The notes beneath the pieces were generated by a model that saw only the letters and a list, made by a program, of their open reading frames with translations, did not search any database and was not told the DNA's origin. A program made the position numbers and the translations under genes. A DNA stretch of 64,000 bases from Bacteroidota bacterium (lineage in GTDB: Bacteria > Bacteroidota > Bacteroidia > Chitinophagales > Saprospiraceae): positions 124,001-188,000 of the forward strand of contig JAIUPL010000002.1 in assembly GCA_020160935.1 (NCBI GenBank), written 5' to 3'. Of the stretch, positions 40,751 through 49,002 are shown in pieces (within the stretch, counting starts at the first letter, position 1; the number at the start of each line of letters is the position of its first letter).

Positions 40751-42133
40751 TCATATCTGGGCCAAAAACCACTCTTTTTCCGACAAGTGTTCTTCGGCAG
40801 CAATGGCAGCGCGCAGTTTTTCCACCTCGGTTTTGCTGGAGAATTGGAGGGCCAGCAATTTAGAAGCGTAACGGATGATGTTGAGATAATTGGAGCGGTG
40901 GTAGCCAATCACCCGTTTTCGGGTGATGTAATTGTGCATGGCATAGAGGTGCGATTGCAGCAGATCGAATTCGTCGAGGGCGTAGTAGGTTTTCAGGAGC
41001 AGGGTTTTGGTGGCCAGATTCACCAGCACATCGCGGTAGTTGGCTTTTTGCAGCAGGTCGAGCACCGCGTTGTAGTTTTTGCGGGCAAATTCCAGTCGCG
41101 CCAGGTTGAAACTGAAAGCACTTTCGCGCCAGGGTTTTTCGAGGCTGTTTTTGTACTGATGGATGAAATAATTCACCCACTCCAGATCGCCCGTATGCAA
41201 GCCGGCTGCTACTACATTGTGGTAGGTGTATCGCGGCAGTACCCCGTTTTCCAGCAAATAGCCGCTTTCCAGCGCAGGCTTGTACAAATCGAGCACTTCC
41301 TGAAAATAACGTTTTTCACCCGCATTCAGTCGCCGAATACAGTAGTTGGCCGCCCAAATGAACAGCCCGTGCATTTCCTCTGCTGAAAAAATGCCCTGAT
41401 CGGACAGCAACGCTTGTTTGTAGTGCTGAAAATGGGTTTCATTTTCCGGAAATCGCATCATCCGGTAGCAGTGCAGGTAAGTGGCAATGGCGGGATGAGA
41501 AGCAGCATAATGTTGTTCGGCTACCGCGATCACTTCGGCTTCCCAGGCACTGTGCTGATCGGCGGTGTACAACACCCGGTGGGCAGTGTGCAGGCATATC
41601 AGCCTCATTTTCAAGGTGATATAAGCCGTGTCGGCAGCCAGAGATGCGGCGCCAAGGTGGTGCAAATGCGTGGGATCGAGTACATAGGAGCGCTGGTGGG
41701 TTTCCCAGTGTAGCCCGAACAACAATTCGTGGTAATGCGCATCGCGCAGCGTACCGGTTTCCAGCCCTTTTTCCAGTCCTTTTCGGGTGCGTTCGAAATG
41801 CGATGCCAGCCCGCGTTTGCGGTAGCCTCCCAGCAGGCGAAGGCGCAACGCGGCTTCGTCATTTTCCAGTTCCTTTTGAACGACGTATTTTTCCAGCAGC
41901 CGATGCAGGTAGGTCATGCGCAGACGCAATTCCTGATCGGGCACGCTTTCGTGGCCGAACAGGTGGCGTTTGGCCGCGCCTTTGTCGCCGGGCTCTTGCC
42001 CGCAAAACCAGTCGAACAACTGCAACACATCTGTCCGCTGATTGAAGTAAGGCGACACCAGGAACTTGCGGATTTCCTTTTTTTCAGCAGGGGAAAAAGA
42101 AAAAATGAGTTGCCGAAGTTGGCTTTTCTCCAT
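40751..42133 (-). CDS. Helical repeat protein of unknown function (460 aa)
   Basis: No signal peptide. It begins MEKSQLRQLIFSFSPAEKKE with IRKFLVSPYFNQRTDVLQLF, a start seen in a large paralogous family of Saprospiria hypothetical proteins (recalled, not searched). The rest is alpha-helical with TPR-like spacing: LRLRMTYLHRLLEKYVVQKE, FQEVLDLYKPALESGYLLEN, WVNYFIHQYKNSLEKPWRES, LKTYYALDEFDLLQSHLYAM. A scaffold or regulatory role is likely, with no enzymatic motif. Divergent from the giant T9SS gene. Confidence 0.75.
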   Translation of the reverse strand: MEKSQLRQLIFSFSPAEKKEIRKFLVSPYFNQRTDVLQLFDWFCGQEPGDKGAAKRHLFGHESVPDQELRLRMTYLHRLLEKYVVQKELENDEAALRLRLLGGYRKRGLASHFERTRKGLEKGLETGTLRDAHYHELLFGLHWETHQRSYVLDPTHLHHLGAASLAADTAYITLKMRLICLHTAHRVLYTADQHSAWEAEVIAVAEQHYAASHPAIATYLHCYRMMRFPENETHFQHYKQALLSDQGIFSAEEMHGLFIWAANYCIRRLNAGEKRYFQEVLDLYKPALESGYLLENGVLPRYTYHNVVAAGLHTGDLEWVNYFIHQYKNSLEKPWRESAFSFNLARLEFARKNYNAVLDLLQKANYRDVLVNLATKTLLLKTYYALDEFDLLQSHLYAMHNYITRKRVIGYHRSNYLNIIRYASKLLALQFSSKTEVEKLRAAIAAEEHLSEKEWFLAQI

Positions 42134-42189
42134 TTTAATTCAATTTTATTAAAATTAAAATATTGAATATCAATGTTTTAGTTTTATAT

Positions 42190-42224
42190 TTTGCAAATAT
42201 AAGTTCAATTATTTGATAAATTTG
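42190..42224 (+). promoter_or_regulatory. Candidate promoter of the HYR/T9SS gene
   Basis: TTTG at 42190-42193 and TAAATTTG at 42217-42224, spacing 23, in an AT-rich divergent gap. ATG is at 42319. Confidence 0.45.
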
Positions 42225-42318
42225 ATTTTGTCTGCCCTGAGGAAATCCCGGACGTTTGTATCGTGATTTTGTGTACGCAATCCTGCTGGTTTTTATCCTG
42301 TCAAAGAATTTAAATCTT

Positions 42319-45300
42319 ATGAAAAAAACACTCCATTCATCGATATCAACTTGTTGGTCCGGCCTGCTTGTTTGCTTTTTGTTGTTAGCCGGGTATGCGC
42401 GACTGTTTGCACAATGCAATCCCGACATCGTTGCGCCTGTCATCACCTGCCCGGCGAATCAATCGGTGTTGACATCGCCCGGGCAGTGCAGCCAAATCGT
42501 GGCGCTTGAAGCCCCGGTGGCAGTGGACAATTGTGGTGCGGTGTCGGTGCAAAACACTTTACCTGTCGGAAATGAGTTTCCGACCGGTACTACTGTTGTG
42601 TTGTACACCGCCACCGACCTGGCTGGCAATATGGCTACTTGCCAAACGACCGTCAAAGTAAGCGGCAGCATTCCGCGCCCGGTATGCGACCGCTGGGTGA
42701 CCGTGCCTGTCGACCCATCGGGCACGACGACCATTTACCCGGAAGACATCCTGGAATATGGCCCGTACACTTGTACGCAAACGGGTTTATCGCTTGAATA
42801 CGACTTTACCAACCCGCCGCTGCCTTCCCTTTCCTTTACCGGTACCGGCACCCATGAAGTGTATGGAGCGGTCATCACCGAGGACGGTTTTTGGGAAAAA
42901 TGCTGGTCGTTCGTCAGTATTGTGGGCGCCGGCGCCGAGTCGTGTACACCCGATGTGACGCCGCCCCAGGTTCAATGCCGACCATACTACATTGTTTATG
43001 CGGATAATGCGCAATGTCAGGCAGTTATTAATCTGGAAAGCCCGGTTGTTACGGATAACTGCGGGCTGTTCACGCTGTTTTCCGATGCTCCACCCGGCAA
43101 CCTTTTTTCTCAGGGGCCGGATAGAATTGTCACATATACGGCAACCGATATTGCTGGCAACAGCAGCACCTGTACGTCGACTATTCGTTTCAGTTACCAG
43201 GAAATTATTCTTCCTGTTTGCCATCCGCTCACGGTTGATCTGAATTCGTCCGGAACGGCGATTGTTACCCCGAATGATGTGCTGGCAGAGGGCCCCTACT
43301 CCTGTACAACGCCGGGTATTTCGCTGGAAATTAATATTAATGCCGAACAATTGCCCTTTTTGACCCTGACGCAGCCCGGAACGTACTTTGCCCAGGTGTA
43401 CATCACCAATTACATTGGCATCATACACGGTTGTCAGTCTGTTATCACAGTAAATCCACTCCCCGGTGGGTGTAATCCCGAAACAACGCCCCCGCTTGCC
43501 CATTGCACGGCTTCCTTAACTGTCGAAACCAATACCCAGGGGCCCGGCCTCGCCCGTATGTATGCCGCCGATCTCAACGATGCCAGTACCGACAACTGCA
43601 CAGCGCCGCAGGACCTGCACTTGCGCGTCACCACAGAAGATGGCACTGTTCCGCCCACGGCTGCTTACGCGGATGTGTCCGGAATCGTCCAAAACCTTCC
43701 GGTATTTTTGTGGGTTGGCGACCAGTCGGGCAACTGGAGTCGATGTAGCGTACCGGTAACAACCACCCCGGCACAATGTACTCCCGACACCATGCCGCCG
43801 CTTGTGACGGCGCCGCCGAATCTGACGTTTACTTACACGGCTTTTGCTGCCCTCAACATAGATTTTGACAACCTGCCGGACGAGTTTCCTGAAATTTATG
43901 CTGCATTTGGTACGGCTACGCACTGGGACAACTGCGATGACGGGAACAGCGATTTGCAAGAGTCGTTTGTAATTTATCCGGATAAAATTATCCGCCGATT
44001 TTTTGCAACGGATGCCGCCAACAACCTGAATGACAATCAATTTCAAACAATTACCATTCTGGATGGCTTTACAGCCCATTTGCCAGGCTGGACAACACCC
44101 GGAATGACGCCTGCCGACCTGGAACTGCAAGGTGTAAATGTCGTCAGTTCGGTATCGGACGAGATTTTTGTAAATCCTTGCAATACCGCGCCGGTCAAAA
44201 TCCTGCGCACCTGGGTAATTGGTGATTTTGAATTCAATCCTCCGCAAGGACTTCCTGTTGTTTTGCCACCGCTCGATACCAACAATGATGGCATTACGGG
44301 CGACCCGTACGACATCATTGTTTTTGGCGACAGCGTTTGGTTGTATGAAAACCATGTGCCTGTGAGGCCTTTGGCTCGACGCGCCTGGTCGTACCAGTAT
44401 GAGCAGACGATTCGTGTCACGTATGGCATCAGCGGTACTGTTTTCATTGATACATCGACTGATTGCGCCTTCGAAAACGGCGAACCTGTGTTAAAAAACT
44501 GGAAGGTAAAAGCCATTGGTCAACCCAGCAATACACCTTACACAGGGCAGACCGACAGCCAGGGACATTATTCCATACAGACGTGTCTGGGCGATACCGC
44601 CGTGGAAATCAGCCTCGATGCGCCTTACAACTATTCCGGCATATGTCCACCCACGTATGTGCTCGACCTCACGCAGGGAGGGCCCTGGGTGCGGGATATT
44701 CCAGTTCAGTTGACAGATGAGTGCAATTTGCTGAATGTCGATATTGCCTCCAACTCCATGAGTCCATGTTTTGCAGGGTATTATGCGGTGAATTATTTCA
44801 ATTTCAGCCAAAACACCATTTCCGGTACACATGTGGATGTAGCGCTCGACCCATATGTTCAGTTTCAGGGCGCTACCTTGACTGGAGTGCCGCAAGGAAA
44901 CAATACCTATCGGTTCCAGACAGGGGCCCTGTCGCCGGGTGCTTCGGGTAGTTTCAAAATATTTTATGTACTCGATTGTGATGCACCGGATGGCGCGACG
45001 CACTGCACGGAAGCCTCCATTTCCCCATATGCCGAGTGTCCGGCGCAAGAAGCGTGGTCGGGCGCAGAATTGCGCGTTACCGGCGCCTGCGACGGCGACT
45101 CGGTGCGCCTGAAAATCACCAACGTGGGCGTAAATCCCATGGCCGGAAAACTGAATTATGTGGTAACCGAAGACCTGATTATGGCACGGCAGGACAATTA
45201 TATACTCGGCCAGGGCGAATATGTAGAAGCCGCTTTCCCTGCCGATGGCACTACGTGGCGCATGGAAACGCCACAGGAGCCTGGCCATCCCTGGGGCGGC

Positions 45301-46119
45301 CTGGTATCGGCCACCGTGGAAGGCTGCGGCGGCATCAATACCACCAATCTGGTAAACGTATTCACGGTAGACGACAATGATCCTTTTACGGCTACCGACT
45401 GCACACAAAACACGTCGGCTTTTGACCCCAATGACAAACAAGGGTTCCCGACAGGGTATGGAAATGAGCATTTTATCAGACCCAATACCGACCTGGAATA
45501 CAAAATCCGCTTCCAGAATACGGGCACGGATACGGCCTTTACCGTGGTCATCCTCGACACGCTTTCCCAATTCCTCCAAGCGGCAAGTATTCGCCCGGGC
45601 GCTGCCAGCCATGCGTACGATTTTGATTTGCTGGAAGGGAATATCCTGCGTTTCCGCTTCGATCATATTCTGTTGCCGGATAGCAACGTCAATGAAGTGG
45701 CTTCGCACGGCTTTGTACAATTCCGCATTGCTCAGCAGCCCGATAATCCGCTGGGGACGGTAATTCCGAATGCTGCCGCGATTTATTTTGATTTTAACGA
45801 GCCGGTCATCACCAATGAAACCTGGCATACCCTGGGCGAAGATTTCCTGGAAGTGTCAGCCATTGAAGATCCGAACCATGTCGGTCCGCTGCTGGTGTAC
45901 CCGAACCCCGCATCTGAAAACATCTTTTTTGAAATGCCGACAGCGCAACAAGGCCGGCGCTTCGAACTCAGTGATGCTACCGGGCGTATTGTTTGCAGCC
46001 ACGATTTCCCGGAAAAAGTATTCCGTTTGGAAAGAGTCCTTCTACCTGCCGGGGTTTATTTCTTCCGCATTTATACGGAAAACGGCGCGGCCGTTTCAGG
46101 AAAAATTGTTGTAAAATAA
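42319..46119 (+). CDS. Large T9SS cargo protein with HYR repeats and a conserved-repeat domain
   Basis: 1266 aa from ATG 42319 (MKKTLHSSISTCWSGLLVCF signal peptide). HYR domains: APVITCPANQSVLTSPGQCS, ATDLAGNMATCQTTVKV, YYIVYADNAQCQAVINLESP, ATDIAGNSSTCTSTIRF. A SdrD/Cna-B-like piece at about 710-790 (GISGTVFIDTSTDCAFENGE, GQTDSQGHYSIQT). Before the C-terminus stands the DUF7619-like domain: FDPNDKQGFPTGYGNEHFIR, LEYKIRFQNTGTDTAFTVVI, PNAAAIYFDFNEPVITNETW. It ends with a type A sorting domain (LVYPNPASENIFFEM, LSDATGRIVCSHDF, LPAGVYFFRIYTENG). A surface adhesin-like protein; ligand unknown. Confidence 0.88.
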   Translation: MKKTLHSSISTCWSGLLVCFLLLAGYARLFAQCNPDIVAPVITCPANQSVLTSPGQCSQIVALEAPVAVDNCGAVSVQNTLPVGNEFPTGTTVVLYTATDLAGNMATCQTTVKVSGSIPRPVCDRWVTVPVDPSGTTTIYPEDILEYGPYTCTQTGLSLEYDFTNPPLPSLSFTGTGTHEVYGAVITEDGFWEKCWSFVSIVGAGAESCTPDVTPPQVQCRPYYIVYADNAQCQAVINLESPVVTDNCGLFTLFSDAPPGNLFSQGPDRIVTYTATDIAGNSSTCTSTIRFSYQEIILPVCHPLTVDLNSSGTAIVTPNDVLAEGPYSCTTPGISLEININAEQLPFLTLTQPGTYFAQVYITNYIGIIHGCQSVITVNPLPGGCNPETTPPLAHCTASLTVETNTQGPGLARMYAADLNDASTDNCTAPQDLHLRVTTEDGTVPPTAAYADVSGIVQNLPVFLWVGDQSGNWSRCSVPVTTTPAQCTPDTMPPLVTAPPNLTFTYTAFAALNIDFDNLPDEFPEIYAAFGTATHWDNCDDGNSDLQESFVIYPDKIIRRFFATDAANNLNDNQFQTITILDGFTAHLPGWTTPGMTPADLELQGVNVVSSVSDEIFVNPCNTAPVKILRTWVIGDFEFNPPQGLPVVLPPLDTNNDGITGDPYDIIVFGDSVWLYENHVPVRPLARRAWSYQYEQTIRVTYGISGTVFIDTSTDCAFENGEPVLKNWKVKAIGQPSNTPYTGQTDSQGHYSIQTCLGDTAVEISLDAPYNYSGICPPTYVLDLTQGGPWVRDIPVQLTDECNLLNVDIASNSMSPCFAGYYAVNYFNFSQNTISGTHVDVALDPYVQFQGATLTGVPQGNNTYRFQTGALSPGASGSFKIFYVLDCDAPDGATHCTEASISPYAECPAQEAWSGAELRVTGACDGDSVRLKITNVGVNPMAGKLNYVVTEDLIMARQDNYILGQGEYVEAAFPADGTTWRMETPQEPGHPWGGLVSATVEGCGGINTTNLVNVFTVDDNDPFTATDCTQNTSAFDPNDKQGFPTGYGNEHFIRPNTDLEYKIRFQNTGTDTAFTVVILDTLSQFLQAASIRPGAASHAYDFDLLEGNILRFRFDHILLPDSNVNEVASHGFVQFRIAQQPDNPLGTVIPNAAAIYFDFNEPVITNETWHTLGEDFLEVSAIEDPNHVGPLLVYPNPASENIFFEMPTAQQGRRFELSDATGRIVCSHDFPEKVFRLERVLLPAGVYFFRIYTENGAAVSGKIVVK

Positions 46120-46121
46120 AG

Positions 46122-46256
46122 AAGTCCTGAGTCCTAAGTCGTAAGTCCTAAGTCCATAGAGTACACCTGATTACCCTTGGCTTATTAAAAATGAATGCCA
46201 AGGGTAATCAGGTGTACTCTATGGACTTAGGACTTACGACTTAGGACTCAGGACTT
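46122..46256. repeat. Perfect 60-bp stem-loop between convergent genes, AAGTCCT heptamers
   Basis: Left arm 46122-46181, loop 46182-46196, right arm 46197-46256, all 60 pairs matching. The outer half is heptamers (AAGTCCT, GAGTCCT, AAGTCGT), the inner half CATAGAGTACACCTGATTAC and CCTTGGC. It starts 3 bp past the T9SS gene stop; the ABC-F gene stop (46248-46250) lies inside the right arm. Confidence 0.98.
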
Positions 46257-48107
46257 TTCTGCCAATTCCAGCCACCGCAACTCTTTTCCTTCCAGCGACT
46301 CCTGCAATTCGCCTAGTTCTTTGGAGAGTTTGGCGGCTTCGTTGGCATCCAGATCGGTGGCGTTGAAGCGGTCGAGGATTTCCTTTTTGCGGGCTTCGTG
46401 GGTGGCCATTTCCTTTTCGAGGCGTTTCATTTCGTTGCGTTCGGTATTGGTGAGGCCGGGCGCAGTGGCGGCTTTGGCAGCCGGTTTGTCGGTAGCGGCA
46501 GCAGATGCCTGGGCCGATTCGCTGCGTTTCAGGGCGCGGTATTCGGCGTAGGTGCCATTGAAATCCTTGATGACGCCATTGCCTTCGAACACAAAAAGGT
46601 GGTCGACGAGTTTATCCATAAAATAGCGGTCGTGCGTGACTACGAGCAGACAACCGGGAAAGTCCTGCAGAAAATCTTCCAGCACCTGCAGCGTGAGCAC
46701 ATCGAGGTCGTTGGTCGGCTCGTCGAGGATCAGGAAATTGGGGTTTTTCATGAGTACCAGCAGCAGGTACAATCGGCGGCGCTCGCCACCGCTGAGTTGG
46801 CTTACATATACTTGCTGTTGGGGTCGGGTAAAGAGGAAACGTTCGAGCAGTTGGGCTGCGGTGAGTTCCTTGCCTTTTTCCAGTGGAATCACCTCCGCTA
46901 CATCGCGCACGGCATCGATGACACGTTTGTCGGCCGTCAGTTGGATGCCTTCCTGTTTGTAGTGGCCAAAAATGACCGTGTCGCCCACCACCACTTTTCC
47001 GGTGTCGGGTTCGAGGCCCTGGGTGATGATTTGCAGGAAGGTGGATTTGCCGGCGCCGTTTTGTCCGACGATGCCCACGCGTTCCTTGCGTTTGAATTTG
47101 TAGGTGAAATTGTCGATAAGGCGCCGCTCTCCGAAACGTTTGCTGATGTTGTGCAACTCCACGATTTTGCCGCCCAGCCAGTTTTCCTTGATCTGGAGGC
47201 TCATTTCGTCGGTGCGTTTTTTGAGGGCATCGTTGGCTTCCTTTCGGTCGAAATAGGCATCTACCCGCGCCTTGGCCTTCGTGGTGCGCGCTTGCGGAGA
47301 GCGCCGCACCCAGTCGAGTTCGTTTTTAAGGAGTTTGTTTTGTTTTTCGTAGGTCGTGCTTTCCACCTCCTCGCGCAGGGCTTTCTTTTCGAGGTAGTCG
47401 GAGTAGGAACCCGAGTAGCGCCGCAGTTGTCCACCGTCCAGTTCGATGATGCTATCGCACACATTTTCAAGGAAATAGCGGTCGTGCGTCACCATAAACA
47501 GCGTGATGCCCGGCTGTTGCAGGTATTCTTCCAGCCATTCGATCATTTCCACGTCGAGGTGGTTGGTCGGCTCGTCGAGGATGAGGAAATCGGGTTCTTC
47601 GAGCAGGATTTTCACCAGCGCCAGGCGTTTCTGTTGGCCACCGGAGAGGGTGCTCACCTGCTGCGAGAAATTTTCCATGCGAAAGCGGAACAACATTTCC
47701 TTCACCTTGGCTTCGAAGGTCCAGGCATTGTGCAGGTCCATATCGGCAATGGCCAACTGCAATTCGTCAGGATGGTCGTGGTCTTCCAGCGCGCGTTCGT
47801 AGCGTTGCACCACCCGCACCAGCGGATTGGAGGGGTCGAGTACGGCGCTCAGCACATCGAGGCCGGGCGAGAAATAGGGTTCCTGATCGAGCCAGCCGAT
47901 ACGAATGTCCTTGCGCAACAGGATTTTTGCCTGTTCGCCTTCGCTGCCTTCCTTTCCGGCAATGACGCGCATGAGCGTGGTTTTGCCAGTACCGTTTTTG
48001 GCGATCAGGCCGATTTTCTGGCCTTTGTCGATATAAAGCGTGATATTTTTAAACAACACCTTTTCGCCGTAGCTCTTGGTGACGTTTTCGAGCGTGAGAA
48101 AATTCAC
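46248..48107 (-). CDS. ABC-F family ATPase (Uup-like)
   Basis: 619 aa. Two ATPase modules: Walker A in LIAKNGTGKTTLM and IVGQNGAGKSTFL, signatures LSGGQQKRLAL and LSGGERRRLYL, Walker B in FLILDEPTNHLDV and FLILDEPTNDLDV. The linker between them has the basic helical hairpin RRSPQARTTKAKARVDAYFD that reaches the ribosome in ABC-F proteins. A charged C-terminal coiled coil (EMKRLEKEMATHEARKKEIL) matches Uup. No transmembrane segments. It probably rescues or tunes ribosomes; resistance to an antibiotic is less likely in a housekeeping position. The last two codons and the stop are part of the perfect hairpin. Confidence 0.93.
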   Translation of the reverse strand: MNFLTLENVTKSYGEKVLFKNITLYIDKGQKIGLIAKNGTGKTTLMRVIAGKEGSEGEQAKILLRKDIRIGWLDQEPYFSPGLDVLSAVLDPSNPLVRVVQRYERALEDHDHPDELQLAIADMDLHNAWTFEAKVKEMLFRFRMENFSQQVSTLSGGQQKRLALVKILLEEPDFLILDEPTNHLDVEMIEWLEEYLQQPGITLFMVTHDRYFLENVCDSIIELDGGQLRRYSGSYSDYLEKKALREEVESTTYEKQNKLLKNELDWVRRSPQARTTKAKARVDAYFDRKEANDALKKRTDEMSLQIKENWLGGKIVELHNISKRFGERRLIDNFTYKFKRKERVGIVGQNGAGKSTFLQIITQGLEPDTGKVVVGDTVIFGHYKQEGIQLTADKRVIDAVRDVAEVIPLEKGKELTAAQLLERFLFTRPQQQVYVSQLSGGERRRLYLLLVLMKNPNFLILDEPTNDLDVLTLQVLEDFLQDFPGCLLVVTHDRYFMDKLVDHLFVFEGNGVIKDFNGTYAEYRALKRSESAQASAAATDKPAAKAATAPGLTNTERNEMKRLEKEMATHEARKKEILDRFNATDLDANEAAKLSKELGELQESLEGKELRWLELAEKS

Positions 48108-48117
48108 TTGCCTGTTG

Positions 48118-48150
48118 TTTGTTATTGGTTATCGGTTATCCGTTATCCGG
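48118..48150. repeat. GGTTATC heptamer run upstream of the ABC-F gene
   Basis: GGTTATC, GGTTATC, CGTTATC in tandem, without a mirrored arm. Similar words (GTTATCC, GTTATCT, GTTATCA) stand at 27940-27965 just upstream of the TIR gene. The rest of 48151-48302 holds no gene. Confidence 0.6.
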
Positions 48151-48302
48151 GCTGAGCATCAGGCACTTGCAGATAAGCAGGCCGAAAAACGCAAAGATAA
48201 CAAAGAACTCAAGGGTACATTGCAGTAGTCTTTTTATGAAAGAAATATGCGAATTTTGCGGCCGCTTTTCAGGATCACCTTTTTTAACACTCTGTTCCGC
48301 CA

Positions 48303-48995
48303 ATGGCCCGCAAGAACAAACTGCGCAAATTCGCCGAAATCCGTTCTTTTTCCAATGTGTACGAATGCTACGACCCGACCCAACCGGGTCTGGTAGGCAA
48401 AGACATGCAACCCGTCGACCTGAAAGGCCGCTGGCACGAACAGCATTTCCAAAACGACCATCCCATCACCCTCGAACTGGCTTGCGGGGCTGGCGAATAC
48501 ACCATCGGGCTGGCCCGGTTGTTTCCGGAGCGCAACTTCATCGGCGTCGACGTAAAAGGCAATCGCCTGCACAGCGGCGCCAAAGAGGCCGTGCTGGCGG
48601 GTATCCAGAATGCGGCTTTTCTGCGCACCCGCATCGAGGTGATCGATCATTTTTTTGCGCCTGGCGAAGTGGCAGAGATATGGATTACGTTTTGCGATCC
48701 TTTCCCGCGCGCTGCCAAGGAAAACCGGCGGCTTACTTCGGCGTATTTCAATGAGAAATACCGGCAAATTTTACAAACAAACGGATTGGTGCATCTCAAG
48801 CACGACGACGACGATCTGGTGCAGTTTACCCTCGAAACCCTCGAAGCCGACCCGCGCTGCTCGCTGCTTTACCAGAATATGGACATCTACGCAGGCCCTT
48901 TGCCCATGCCCGAACTCAGCATCCAGACCCTTTACGAAGGGAAGCACCTGGAGGCGGGCAAAACAATCAAATACCTGCGCTATACGATTGGGTGA
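48303..48995 (+). CDS. trmB: tRNA (guanine-N7-)-methyltransferase
   Basis: 230 aa. KNKLRKFAEIRSFSNVYEC at the N-terminus is typical of Bacteroidota TrmB. The SAM-binding motif is LELACGAGEYTIGLARLFPE followed by FIGVDVKGNRLHSGAK; ITFCDPFPRAAKENRRLTS matches the DPWPKxRHxxRR active-site motif with Trp-Pro altered to Phe-Pro, and FLxxY-like strands end in IKYLRYTIG. It methylates G46 of tRNAs. Own gap upstream; 7 bp before the convergent DUF5916 gene. Confidence 0.93.
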   Translation: MARKNKLRKFAEIRSFSNVYECYDPTQPGLVGKDMQPVDLKGRWHEQHFQNDHPITLELACGAGEYTIGLARLFPERNFIGVDVKGNRLHSGAKEAVLAGIQNAAFLRTRIEVIDHFFAPGEVAEIWITFCDPFPRAAKENRRLTSAYFNEKYRQILQTNGLVHLKHDDDDLVQFTLETLEADPRCSLLYQNMDIYAGPLPMPELSIQTLYEGKHLEAGKTIKYLRYTIG

Positions 48996-49002
48996 GCAGC
49001 CA

